A stretch of 64,000 bases of DNA from Rosettibacter primus (lineage in GTDB: Bacteria; Bacteroidota; Ignavibacteria; Ignavibacteriales; Melioribacteraceae): the NCBI RefSeq assembly GCF_036860675.1, contig NZ_JAYKGK010000002.1:124001-188000 (forward strand), in the 5' to 3' direction. Positions 41,103 through 49,589 of the stretch are shown piece after piece; position 1 is the stretch's first letter; every line of letters starts with the position of its first letter. The position numbers and the translations under genes were made by a program. The notes under the pieces are model-generated. The model was given only the letters and a program-made list of their open reading frames with translations. It was not told the origin of the DNA and made no database searches.

Positions 41103-41531
41103 ATGCAAAACGATAAAGAATCGCAATTAGATAAAATTAAGTCTCTTTTAATTGAAATCCCCTTGTCGATAAATACTTATGATATAAAAATTGCATGTCA
41201 TGTTAACAATACTGTTTATATCCGCTGGCTTGAGGATTTGAGAACAAAACTTTTTTCGAGTATATGTGATTCTAAGAGAGTGTTCGAAAATGGTTTCTAT
41301 CCAGTTGTTATTTCAACATTTATAAATTATAAAAAGCAACTAAAATTATTTGATTCACCAACGGGTATAATGAAATTTGATAATCTTAAGCATGGAGTTA
41401 TAACTTTGAATGCTCAAATAAAAGTTGGGGAACAAATTTATGCTACAGCAGAGCAGAAATGTGTTATTATGGACCTCAAAATTTCTAAGATGATTAACAA
41501 TGAATTAATTCTGAGTTTAGTAAATTATTAA
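41103..41531 (+). CDS. Hotdog-fold acyl-CoA thioesterase
   Basis: 142 residues. IPLSINTYDIKIACHVNNTVYIRWLEDLR resembles the 4-hydroxybenzoyl-CoA thioesterase/YbgC start (the Asp-containing VN-x-x-Y helix), but the usual catalytic Asp in DxDxxGHVNN is changed to IKIACHVNN. AEQKCVIMDL ends the fold. Function is inferred only by fold. Confidence 0.7.
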   Translation: MQNDKESQLDKIKSLLIEIPLSINTYDIKIACHVNNTVYIRWLEDLRTKLFSSICDSKRVFENGFYPVVISTFINYKKQLKLFDSPTGIMKFDNLKHGVITLNAQIKVGEQIYATAEQKCVIMDLKISKMINNELILSLVNY

Positions 41532-41575
41532 TTAAAAAAATAAATTAAGAATGAAATTCATTTCAAGGTGATACT

Positions 41576-43948
41576 ATGAAGATTAAATTTTTCTTGCTGT
41601 TCTCATTATTAATAATAATCAATACAACGGGACAAACATTAATCCTTAAAGGAAAGGTAACAGATTCCAAAAACGGGAACCCCATTCAGGGGGCTATAGT
41701 TTTTATTAATTACAATTACATGGCATATACAAACAATGATGGCAGCTACACAATTAAAGAAATACCGAAAGGATATTATACTATAAAAATTTCCAGGCTC
41801 GGTTATAAACCTATTACAGTAAATATTAAGATTGATTCCGCTTCTATTACGAAAGATTTCATTTTAGAACCATCACCAATTGAACTCGATGAAGTAATTG
41901 TAAGCACCAATAGAACCGACAAATATCTTCGCAATTCTCCTTACTCTGAATTGCTAATTGGAAAAGAAGAAATTCAAAACAAACCATTTCAATCTCTATC
42001 GGATATTCTAAAAGAAAAACCTGGAATTTCACTTATACGCGATGGCATCTGGGGAACCGAAGTGAGCATTCGCGGACTCAACCGCGAAAATGTTGTTACT
42101 CTTATTGATGGAAATAGAATTGTTACATCAACCGATATTGCTGCAAGATTATCATTGATTGATTTAAATGATATCGATCGAATTGAAGTCATTAAAGGAG
42201 CATCTTCTTCTATTTACGGTTCTGGTGCTACAGGCGGTATTGTAAATATTATTACAAAAGCTCCTCAGTTTTATAATAAATTTTCTATTAACGGTAATAT
42301 TTCGACTGGCTATAACTCGGTCAACAATTTATCTGTTTTATCTGCATCACTTTATAGCGGCAGTTCATTTTGGTCTTCAAAATTTTCCGGTTCTTACAGA
42401 AAAGCTCAAAATGTTCAAACTCCCATTGGAGAATTAAAGAACAGTCAATTTGAAGATTATAGTTTTTCAGGTGCTTTGAATGTTTTGCCGTTTGATAATC
42501 ACACTCTTAAAATCGTTTACCAATTATTCAAAGCAAAAGATGTTGGTATTCCAGGGGCATCAGTGTTCCCGAGCAATGCAGATGTCCGTTATCCCGATGA
42601 GAAAAGAGAATTAATTTCAGTTGGTTATGAAATACAAAATATTTCTAAGATCCTTTACAAACTTTCGGCAAAATATTCGTATCAATACATAAAACGAAAC
42701 GTTGAAAATATACCTCATACCGTTCAGAATATTCCAGCAAGTGAAACAACACCTGCAAGAAGAGTTAGTGTTCTTAAAATCACTCCCGGAGCTGACCATA
42801 AAAATAATAATGCTCAAATTCAGGGAAATCTTTTATTAACAAAAAATAATAATCTTATTCTCGGTATAGATTACTGGGATAGAAGTTACAAAGGTCATCG
42901 TGAAAAATATCAACTGATAGAAGTCCTAAATGCACAGGGTAATGTTGTAAACACCACTAACAAAATTATTGGAGAAAAACCTTTGCCCGATTCAAAGTAC
43001 AAAAGTTTTGGAATCTTTGTTCAGGATGATGCAGAATTGATTAAAAACAAATTATCTCTTTCAATAGGAGCTCGTTATGACAAAATTAATATTAGTGGTG
43101 AACAAACTTTAAATCCAGTTTATGAAATTACAAACGGTGTAATTAATTATTCCCCTTCGGGTCAAAAAATAATCTGGAATAAAACTGATGCAAATGATGA
43201 TTCTTATAGTGGAAATGTTGGATTAAAATATTCAACAAATATGAATCTCGACTTTACATTAAGTCTTGGTTTATCTTTTCGTTCACCTTCACTCGAAGAA
43301 AGATTTCAATACATAGATCAGGGTAGTTATGTGCGTGTTGGCAATCCAAATCTTAAATCTGAAAAAGGAAAATCAATTGATTTTGGATTACGTTATTATT
43401 CGTCTCACTTGAAAATTACTTCAAGCATTTTCTTCAATTATTTTAACAATCTTGTTTCAGAAATGCCTGGAAAATTTGAAGGGAGAAATGCTTTCATAAA
43501 AACAAACATCGGCGAAGCACGAATTTATGGATTTGATTTTAATGCAGATTATAATTTTTATCACAATCATATTTTATATGCAACTGCATCTTATGTTAAA
43601 GGAGATGATATTACTGCTAACTCAAATTTGCCAGCAATTCCACCATTGAATGGAATTATCGGGATCAAAATTGATTTATTTGAAAAACTTCAAGCTGATT
43701 TTTCTTCAACAATTTTTACAGCACAAAATAAAGTTGCAGCTAATGAAATGACAACGCCTGGTTATGCTGTATTTAATTTATCATTAAATACATATACTCT
43801 AAAATTTTCATCTTTAAAATTGCGCGTATATGCTGGTGTAGAAAATATTTTTAACAAGAATTATCGCAATCATTTATCAACAACAAGAGGAAGCATAACA
43901 ATAGAACCAGGAAGAAATTTCTTTATAAATTTAATAGCTGATTTTTAA
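41576..43948 (+). CDS. TonB-dependent outer-membrane receptor
   Basis: 790 residues: signal peptide (KIKFFLLFSLLIIINTTGQ), carboxypeptidase-regulatory-like domain (about 22-105: KGKVTDSKNGNPIQGAIVFI), plug domain (about 115-230: SLSDILKEKPGISLIRDGIW, IEVIKGASSSIYGSGATGGI), then a 22-strand-type barrel ending in FFINLIADF with terminal Phe. Such receptors import siderophores, cobalamin or metals. The plug resembles FepA/BtuB-type receptors, but the ligand is not identifiable. It is followed by an EamA transporter. A TonB/ExbBD set is not in the window. Confidence 0.93.
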   Translation: MKIKFFLLFSLLIIINTTGQTLILKGKVTDSKNGNPIQGAIVFINYNYMAYTNNDGSYTIKEIPKGYYTIKISRLGYKPITVNIKIDSASITKDFILEPSPIELDEVIVSTNRTDKYLRNSPYSELLIGKEEIQNKPFQSLSDILKEKPGISLIRDGIWGTEVSIRGLNRENVVTLIDGNRIVTSTDIAARLSLIDLNDIDRIEVIKGASSSIYGSGATGGIVNIITKAPQFYNKFSINGNISTGYNSVNNLSVLSASLYSGSSFWSSKFSGSYRKAQNVQTPIGELKNSQFEDYSFSGALNVLPFDNHTLKIVYQLFKAKDVGIPGASVFPSNADVRYPDEKRELISVGYEIQNISKILYKLSAKYSYQYIKRNVENIPHTVQNIPASETTPARRVSVLKITPGADHKNNNAQIQGNLLLTKNNNLILGIDYWDRSYKGHREKYQLIEVLNAQGNVVNTTNKIIGEKPLPDSKYKSFGIFVQDDAELIKNKLSLSIGARYDKINISGEQTLNPVYEITNGVINYSPSGQKIIWNKTDANDDSYSGNVGLKYSTNMNLDFTLSLGLSFRSPSLEERFQYIDQGSYVRVGNPNLKSEKGKSIDFGLRYYSSHLKITSSIFFNYFNNLVSEMPGKFEGRNAFIKTNIGEARIYGFDFNADYNFYHNHILYATASYVKGDDITANSNLPAIPPLNGIIGIKIDLFEKLQADFSSTIFTAQNKVAANEMTTPGYAVFNLSLNTYTLKFSSLKLRVYAGVENIFNKNYRNHLSTTRGSITIEPGRNFFINLIADF

Positions 43949-43994
43949 TCTTATATTAACAACATATTATTTTTAACTAATCAAAAATTATTAT

Positions 43995-44888
43995 ATGCTC
44001 TGGTTTTCTATTGCCCTGCTTTCTTCTTTGCTTTCAGCATTTGCAGCAATAACACAAAAGAAAGTTCTTTATAATAGAGATGCACTGGAATTTTCTTTTC
44101 TGCTTTCGATTATCAACTTTCTTCTTTCAATCCCATTATTCTTTTTGATCGACTTTAGTACAATCAACACATTTAATATCACCATTCTTTTTTTAAAATC
44201 AATAATTGGAGTTGCAGCATTTTTGTGTGTTATGACTGCATTAAAAAATCTTCAAATAAGCAATGCATTGCCGTTGCTTGCATTAACACCTGGCTTTGTT
44301 GCCGTTTTTGCATTTTTTATTCTTGGAGAATCATTAAAAACTACGGAAGTGTTAGGTTTAATTTCATTAATTGTTGGTACATACATTCTTGAAAGTAAAA
44401 ATCTAAAAGAAATTTTATCCCCATTCGTTGTATTCTTAAAATCAAAGTATCATCATTATATCTTACTTGCATTGCTTCTTTTTACAGCTTCATCGATACT
44501 CGATAAATTACTTCTTGTTAAATTGAATCTTTCACCAATTTCTTTAACAGCAATTCAGCATTTATTCTTTGCAATACTTTTTACCATAGTTTATGTTGTG
44601 TTTCTTTTTTACAAAAATGAAAATATATATGAAAATACTTTAGCTATATTTCAAAAGAAAGATTTGGGTTGGATAATTTTAATATCATTTCTTACAATTG
44701 GTTATCGATTCACTCAAGTAGTTTCGGTAAAACTTGCATCTGTTGCTTTAGCCCTTGCAGTCAAACGAACTTCTGTCTTATGGGCTACAATAATCGGGGG
44801 AAAGATTTTTAAGGACTCAAATTTGCTCAAGAAGACAATTGCAGTTATTTTCATTCTTATTGGAGCTATTTTGATATTACGAGAATAA
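43995..44888 (+). CDS. EamA/DMT-family transporter
   Basis: 297 residues with ten predicted helices in two EamA repeats; each ends in the family's AxxxxGE/K pattern (ALTPGFVAVFAFFILGESLK, VKRTSVLWATIIGGKIFKD). DMT proteins export metabolites or amino acids. 46 bases after the TonB receptor stop. A weak hairpin (CTCTGTCACAGA) and T-run follow its stop. Substrate unknown. Confidence 0.87.
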   Translation: MLWFSIALLSSLLSAFAAITQKKVLYNRDALEFSFLLSIINFLLSIPLFFLIDFSTINTFNITILFLKSIIGVAAFLCVMTALKNLQISNALPLLALTPGFVAVFAFFILGESLKTTEVLGLISLIVGTYILESKNLKEILSPFVVFLKSKYHHYILLALLLFTASSILDKLLLVKLNLSPISLTAIQHLFFAILFTIVYVVFLFYKNENIYENTLAIFQKKDLGWIILISFLTIGYRFTQVVSVKLASVALALAVKRTSVLWATIIGGKIFKDSNLLKKTIAVIFILIGAILILRE

Positions 44889-45081
44889 AAAACTCTGTCA
44901 CAGAACTTTTATTAATAAGAAATCATTTCTGTAGTTGAAGCAATTCTTGAACATATAATAACTTTTCTTCTTGCAACATTTTAATATAATTTTCATTCAT
45001 TCAGACTATATAAATTACATTTCTCAATGGAATCTTTTATAATTCCACTTCATTTAATTGACAAAATAATTTTAATATAAG

Positions 45082-45693
45082 ATGATTAACAAAACTCACT
45101 GGTACGACGGCTGGTTTTATGATATTTTTATTGCCCCAAACCAGGATAGATTATTTTCTCAAATAAAAAATCTTATAGAACCAAATTCTTCAATTATTGA
45201 TGTTGGATGTGGAACAGGAAGATTCTCTTTCTCAGTTGCAGACAAATGTAAGTTTATTCTTGGAATTGATTTATCATCAAAAAATATAGAGAAAGCAAAC
45301 AGAAATCTTAAAAAAATTCCAGTTGATAAAATTTCTTTTTTGCATACAAACATTTCAGAAATAATCTCAAAAAATTTTCACTTTGATTATGCAGTAGTGA
45401 CTTATGTTATACATGAAGTTAACGAAGATGAAAGATTAAAGTTAATCAATGATTTATCAGTGATTGCAAATAAAATAATCATTGGTGATTATCTTGTCCC
45501 CAGATTAGCTGGATTTTGGAGTATATTAAATGAAGTAGTTGAATTTGCTGCAGGAAAAGAGCATTTCAGAAATTATAAAAACTATGTTCAAAATGGTGGC
45601 TTGAAATATTTAGCTGAAAAGTCTTCATTAAAAATCATCAAAGAAATTAAGAACGAACCATTAACAAGTCACATTATTGTTTTAACTAAGTGA
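45082..45693 (+). CDS. SAM-dependent methyltransferase (UbiE-like)
   Basis: 203 residues, class I: motif I IIDVGCGTGRFSFSVADKC, motif post I LGIDLSSKNIEKANRNLKK, motif II FDYAVVTYVIHEV and IIGDYLVP. It ends 7 bases before the flavin oxidoreductase gene. The substrate cannot be assigned. The ATG lies in an AT-rich region without a strong ribosome site, so the start is moderately certain. Confidence 0.85.
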   Translation: MINKTHWYDGWFYDIFIAPNQDRLFSQIKNLIEPNSSIIDVGCGTGRFSFSVADKCKFILGIDLSSKNIEKANRNLKKIPVDKISFLHTNISEIISKNFHFDYAVVTYVIHEVNEDERLKLINDLSVIANKIIIGDYLVPRLAGFWSILNEVVEFAAGKEHFRNYKNYVQNGGLKYLAEKSSLKIIKEIKNEPLTSHIIVLTK

Positions 45694-45700
45694 GTTAACT

Positions 45701-47581
45701 ATGGAAATAAAAAACATTGAATTGAGAAATAATTTTTTTATGTCGCCAGTTAAAACTGGTTATGGGGATTCTGAAGGTAATATTTCCGAACGCCACATTG
45801 CTTTCTGGGAAAGACGTTCCAGACACATTGCAGCAATAATTTTTGAACCATTTTTTATTGATAAGAAAGTTCGAGAACTTCCCACTCAAATAGGAATTGA
45901 AGAGGACAACAAAATTGATGGTCATAAAAAATTAGTTGAAACAGTTCATCGTAATGGCGCAAAAGCTGTTGCTCATATTAATCATCCTGGCAGAATGGCT
46001 AATCCAAAATTGCCCGGCAATGTTTATTTATCGGCATCAGATATAGAATGCCCGAATGGTGGACAAAAACCAAAAGCTCTTTCTCTCGATGAAATTAAAA
46101 TTGTTCAACAACAATATATTGATGCAGCTATTCGTGCAGAAAAAGCAGGCTATGATTTTATTGAACTTCAATTTGGACTTGGTTACTTAATTGCTCAATT
46201 CATTTCTCCAATCACAAATAAAAGAAATGATGAGTACGGTGGGAGCTTTGAAAATCGTTTGCGTTTTGGATTAGAAATTTTAAGAGGTATAAAATCCTCT
46301 GTAAGATTACCTGTAATTGTAAGATTAAGCAGCGATGAAAAGTATGAAGGCGGATTAACGATTAATGACACAATTCAAATTGCAAAAATTCTTGAACAGG
46401 AAGATATTGCAGCTTTACACATAACAAGTGGTGATGTATGTATGAGCCCTGCATGGTATTATCAACATCATTTCATACCAAAAAAGAAAACATGGGCATT
46501 ATCAAAAAAGATTAAAGAACATGTTTCGCTCCCAATTATTACAGTCGGACAAATTAATGAACCACAAGATATTGATGAAATTCTTTCAAATAATGCTGCA
46601 GATTTTATTGCAATAGGCAGAGCACTAATTGCAGACCCAGATTTTGTTGGGAAATATTTAAAACAAGTAGAAGGAAGAATTCGTCCGTGCAGTTCTTGTT
46701 TAACCGGCTGTTTAGGAAGAATAAAAATTGGAAAAGGACTTCAGTGCGAAATCAATCCGCTTGTTGGTAGAGAGCTTGAAGAAATTACACCTGCAAATCA
46801 AAAGAAAAATTATGCAGTAGTTGGCGGTGGATTAGCTGGAATGCAAACTGCCTTAGCTTTGAAACTACGTGGCCATAAAGTTACATTATTTGAGAAAGAT
46901 AAACTTGGAGGACAATTTAATTTCGCACCACTTCCATCACAAAAACAATCTTTGCAAAAGCAAATTGATTATTTTGTTGATGAAATTAATGATGCTGACA
47001 TTGAAGTTATTTATAAAGAAGCAACCGAAGATGATTTAATTGACAAGTATGATGGAGTGATTATTGCAACTGGTTCTCAACCATTCATTCCACAAATTGA
47101 TGGATTAAAAGATTATCACTGGGCTGAAATTCTATATGAATTTAATATCCCTCGAAATAAAAATGTAGTAATAATTGGTGGAGGATTAATTGGAGTTGAA
47201 ATTGCAAGCACTTTGATTGATTATCACAACAAAGTAACAATTATAGAAATGCGCGAAGATATTGCACGAGATATGGAAATGGTTACTCGAAAATTAAACT
47301 TGATGAAACTTAAGGAAGCAAATGTCCAGATTTTCACAAATTCAAAAGTAACAAAGATTGAAAATGACAAACTTTATTTTGTTCAGACAAGTGGAACTGA
47401 GAAAGAAATTATGCTAAAAAATATTGATTTTTATGTTATTGCAGCTGGAATGCTGCCAGATAAAAAACTAATTGAAAAACTTGAGGGGAAAATTCCAATT
47501 TATACAGTTGGTGATGCAAATAATATAGGTGATGCAGTTTCCGCAATTCAAAGTGGATATTTTATTGCAAAAGAATTATAA
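45701..47581 (+). CDS. Fe-S flavoenzyme of the 2,4-dienoyl-CoA reductase/old-yellow-enzyme family
   Basis: 626 residues: N-terminal FMN TIM barrel (about 1-330: FFMSPVKTGYGDSEG, AHINHPGRMANP, NDEYGGSFENRLRF), then a [4Fe-4S] group PCSSCLTGC and QCEINP (about 329-350), then FAD and NAD(P)-binding Rossmann domains (VVGGGLAGMQTALAL; VVIIGGGLIGVEIAST). FadH-type enzymes reduce dienoyl-CoA; relatives reduce other enones, bile acids or nitro compounds. The absence of adjacent beta-oxidation genes leaves the substrate open. Confidence 0.93.
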   Translation: MEIKNIELRNNFFMSPVKTGYGDSEGNISERHIAFWERRSRHIAAIIFEPFFIDKKVRELPTQIGIEEDNKIDGHKKLVETVHRNGAKAVAHINHPGRMANPKLPGNVYLSASDIECPNGGQKPKALSLDEIKIVQQQYIDAAIRAEKAGYDFIELQFGLGYLIAQFISPITNKRNDEYGGSFENRLRFGLEILRGIKSSVRLPVIVRLSSDEKYEGGLTINDTIQIAKILEQEDIAALHITSGDVCMSPAWYYQHHFIPKKKTWALSKKIKEHVSLPIITVGQINEPQDIDEILSNNAADFIAIGRALIADPDFVGKYLKQVEGRIRPCSSCLTGCLGRIKIGKGLQCEINPLVGRELEEITPANQKKNYAVVGGGLAGMQTALALKLRGHKVTLFEKDKLGGQFNFAPLPSQKQSLQKQIDYFVDEINDADIEVIYKEATEDDLIDKYDGVIIATGSQPFIPQIDGLKDYHWAEILYEFNIPRNKNVVIIGGGLIGVEIASTLIDYHNKVTIIEMREDIARDMEMVTRKLNLMKLKEANVQIFTNSKVTKIENDKLYFVQTSGTEKEIMLKNIDFYVIAAGMLPDKKLIEKLEGKIPIYTVGDANNIGDAVSAIQSGYFIAKEL

Positions 47582-47601
47582 ACAAAATAAAAGGTGGTTT
47601 T

Positions 47602-47973
47602 ATGTTAATACTAATTGGAGCTGACTCAAATAATTTAACTTCTCCTGTTGCTAAAAGATTCGGGCATGCAAATTATTACATTGTTTATAACACTGAAACA
47701 AAATCTTTTGAAGCAATAGAAAATATAAAAGGAAGACATCATCATGAGAATCTTAACGAACTTACTAAAAAAGGCATCGAGACTTTTATTGTTGGCAATA
47801 TTGGTCCCCACGCATTTGAAGTAATTAATACAGAAAAGAGCAAAGTATTTCTTGCAAGAAAAATGTCGGTTCAGGAAGCAATTGATAAATTTTTGCAGGG
47901 TGGACTTTTACAATTAAATGAACCAACAGTAAAAAAAAGTATAGGACATAGTAATATACATCACGATAAATAA
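47602..47973 (+). CDS. NifX/dinitrogenase iron-molybdenum cofactor family protein
   Basis: 123 residues. LTSPVAKRFGHANYYIVYN has the FGH variant of the metal-binding motif; the GRHHHENLNELTKKGIETF insert and a His-rich end (GHSNIHHDK) add potential ligands. AGGTGG precedes the ATG. It follows the flavin oxidoreductase by 20 bases, so the two are cotranscribed. Fifth family member in the window. Confidence 0.88.
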   Translation: MLILIGADSNNLTSPVAKRFGHANYYIVYNTETKSFEAIENIKGRHHHENLNELTKKGIETFIVGNIGPHAFEVINTEKSKVFLARKMSVQEAIDKFLQGGLLQLNEPTVKKSIGHSNIHHDK

Positions 47974-48025
47974 GCTTAATTAAGAAGAATTAAGTTAAAT
48001 TTGCTTATTAATTATTTGATAACTA

Positions 48026-48126
48026 AGAGACTGACTAAAAAAGTAATTTTTGAATTTTAAATCCGTGTAAATCTGTTCAAATCTTAGTCATCAGCGGTCA
48101 ATAATCTTACTTTTTAGTCAGCCTCT
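48026..48126. repeat. MITE-like inverted-repeat element
   Basis: Ends AGAGACTGACTAAAAAAGTAA (48026-48046; quoted 20-21 bases) and TTACTTTTTAGTCAGCCTCT (48107-48126) are inverted copies with one mismatch and one indel. The core holds ATCCGTGTAAATCTGTTCAA-type units and TCATCAGCGG. About 100 bases long, it lies between two convergent genes and could form a terminator hairpin. Confidence 0.7.
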
Positions 48127-48133
48127 TTATAAA

Positions 48134-48784
48134 TTACAATGACTTATATGTAAACCACCAATCGTATCCTTCAGCAACTTTCTTTCTTTTTTCAGCTTCA
48201 ACAATATCTTTAGGTGGAGGAATTATTACTTTATCATGAATCAATTCGTTATTAGGCCAATTTTCTGGCATAGCAACTTTATTAATATCAGAAATCTGTA
48301 GAGCTCTTAATGCACGCAGGATTTCATCAATCTGTCTACCTACTTCTTGTGGATAATAAACCATTAATCTGATAATTCCTTTTGGATCGATTATGAATAC
48401 AGCACGAACTGTGTTTGTTCCTTTTCCTGGATGAACCATTCCGAGTGCTTTCGAAACATTTCCCATATCATCGGCTATAATCGGGAAAGGAATTTCGACA
48501 CCAATTTTTTCTTTTATCCATTCAACCCATTTGATATGAGAAAATACCTGGTCAATTGAAAGTCCAATTAATTCTGCATTTAGTTCTTTGAACTTATCAT
48601 TTCTTTTTGCAAATGCAACAAACTCAGTTGTGCATACTGGAGTAAAATCCGCAGGATGGCTGAATAATACAATCCATTTTCCTGCATAATCCTCCGGGAT
48701 TTTTTTCAATCCGTGTGTAGTTTGAACTTCCAAACTTGGCATCTTTTCACCGAGCAATGGAATTCCTCTTTTTACTTCTTCCAT
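48134..48784 (-). CDS. 1-Cys peroxiredoxin (Prx6-type)
   Basis: 216 residues. FSHPADFTPVCTTEF holds the peroxidatic Cys51; this is the only cysteine in the protein, so no resolving Cys exists. Arg in the NTVRAVFIIDP segment completes the active site. The C-terminal extension (IIPPPKDIVEAEKRKKVAEG to WWFTYK) is typical for archaeal/Prx6-like enzymes. It detoxifies peroxides with an external thiol donor. The gene lies downstream of dps in the same orientation; together they form an oxidative-stress pair. Confidence 0.94.
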   Translation of the reverse strand: MEEVKRGIPLLGEKMPSLEVQTTHGLKKIPEDYAGKWIVLFSHPADFTPVCTTEFVAFAKRNDKFKELNAELIGLSIDQVFSHIKWVEWIKEKIGVEIPFPIIADDMGNVSKALGMVHPGKGTNTVRAVFIIDPKGIIRLMVYYPQEVGRQIDEILRALRALQISDINKVAMPENWPNNELIHDKVIIPPPKDIVEAEKRKKVAEGYDWWFTYKSL

Positions 48785-48809
48785 ATTTTCTCCTTTTGAT
48801 TTTTAATGA

Positions 48810-48941
48810 TTATTTTTTTGCTAATTGTGAAATTTGTCTTTCAGAAAAGAATGAAGAAGAAACTTTTGTAAATATAACATTAAAAAATTTATAAATACTT
48901 TTTAAAAATAATTTACGACCATAGCTGCAATCACAAATCAT
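48810..48941 (-). CDS. Possible small protein between dps and peroxiredoxin
   Basis: A 43-residue frame starting MICDCSYGRKLFLK. It starts at an ATGA overlapping the dps stop, with a strong GGAGG seven bases before it, and ends 25 bases before the peroxiredoxin start. It is basic and has a CxC pair at the start. It could also be a leftover reinitiation frame with no product. No family was recognised; support is from ribosome site and coupling only. Confidence 0.4.
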   Translation of the reverse strand: MICDCSYGRKLFLKSIYKFFNVIFTKVSSSFFSERQISQLAKK

Positions 48942-49423
48942 TGGCTTTCCTCCTTCTCTAAGATTGATTTTAATAACCATACATGTTTTTCATATCGTTC
49001 AGCAACACTGTATAATTTGCCAGCAGTTACTTCATCTCCAAATTCAGATTGAATTTCTTCACCGGTTTCTCTAATTCTTTCAGCAAGTGAATCATAATCA
49101 TCTGCTAATTTTTTTACCATCTCAAACTGATTAGGATATGTTCCTTCTGTTTCTTCTTTTAATTCAGATAATTTTAAAAATTCACTCATAGAACCTGGTG
49201 CATATAATCCATAAGCTCTAATTCTTTCTGCTGTTTCATCAATGTCATCAGCTAATTCATTATATAATTCTTCGAACTTTTGGTGAAGTGTTAAAAATAA
49301 ACTTCCTCTTACATTCCAGTGATAATTTCTTGCTTTTGTATAAAGAACATATTGGTCTGCCAGAATAGGCTTAAGCATTTCCGCAATTCTTGTTTTTGAA
49401 ACACTGCTTAATATTGTTTTCAT
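48938..49423 (-). CDS. dps: Dps-family ferritin-like DNA-protection protein
   Basis: 161 residues. KARNYHWNVRGSLFLTLHQK and LADDIDETAERIRAYG supply the His, Asp and Glu ligands of the inter-subunit ferroxidase site. Dps forms dodecamers that oxidise and store iron with peroxide and shield DNA. It has a good sigma-54-like promoter in front and lies divergent from a GAF/sigma-54 activator gene. Confidence 0.93.
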   Translation of the reverse strand: MKTILSSVSKTRIAEMLKPILADQYVLYTKARNYHWNVRGSLFLTLHQKFEELYNELADDIDETAERIRAYGLYAPGSMSEFLKLSELKEETEGTYPNQFEMVKKLADDYDSLAERIRETGEEIQSEFGDEVTAGKLYSVAERYEKHVWLLKSILEKEESQ

Positions 49424-49454
49424 AATTATTCTCCTTAATTGTTTCCTCTATTAT

Positions 49455-49470
49455 TCCAAGCTTTATGCCA
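49455..49470 (-). promoter_or_regulatory. Candidate sigma-54 promoter of dps
   Basis: On the minus strand TGGC, seven bases (ATAAAGC), TTGGA: exact -24/-12 spacing with one change in the -12 box. It lies 32 bases from the dps ATG, the same geometry as the tatA promoter. Confidence 0.55.
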
Positions 49471-49537
49471 CAAAATTTTTATCAAAAATTGGCCAAAAAA
49501 CAAAATTTTTTTATTGACTTTTACATTTAAAACTATA

Positions 49538-49560
49538 TTTCGTAATATTTAATTACGAAA
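49538..49560. promoter_or_regulatory. Perfect dyad operator between dps and the GAF/sigma-54 regulator
   Basis: TTTCGTAAT-ATTTA-ATTACGAAA is a perfect 9-base inverted repeat 30 bases before the regulator start and about 70 bases upstream of the dps promoter, fitting an enhancer for dps and autoregulation of the regulator. A TTGACT (49514) at an approximate -35 place suggests overlap with the regulator's own promoter. Confidence 0.7.
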
Positions 49561-49589
49561 TTTCGTTGTTAACTAAATTTAGGTGTAAA

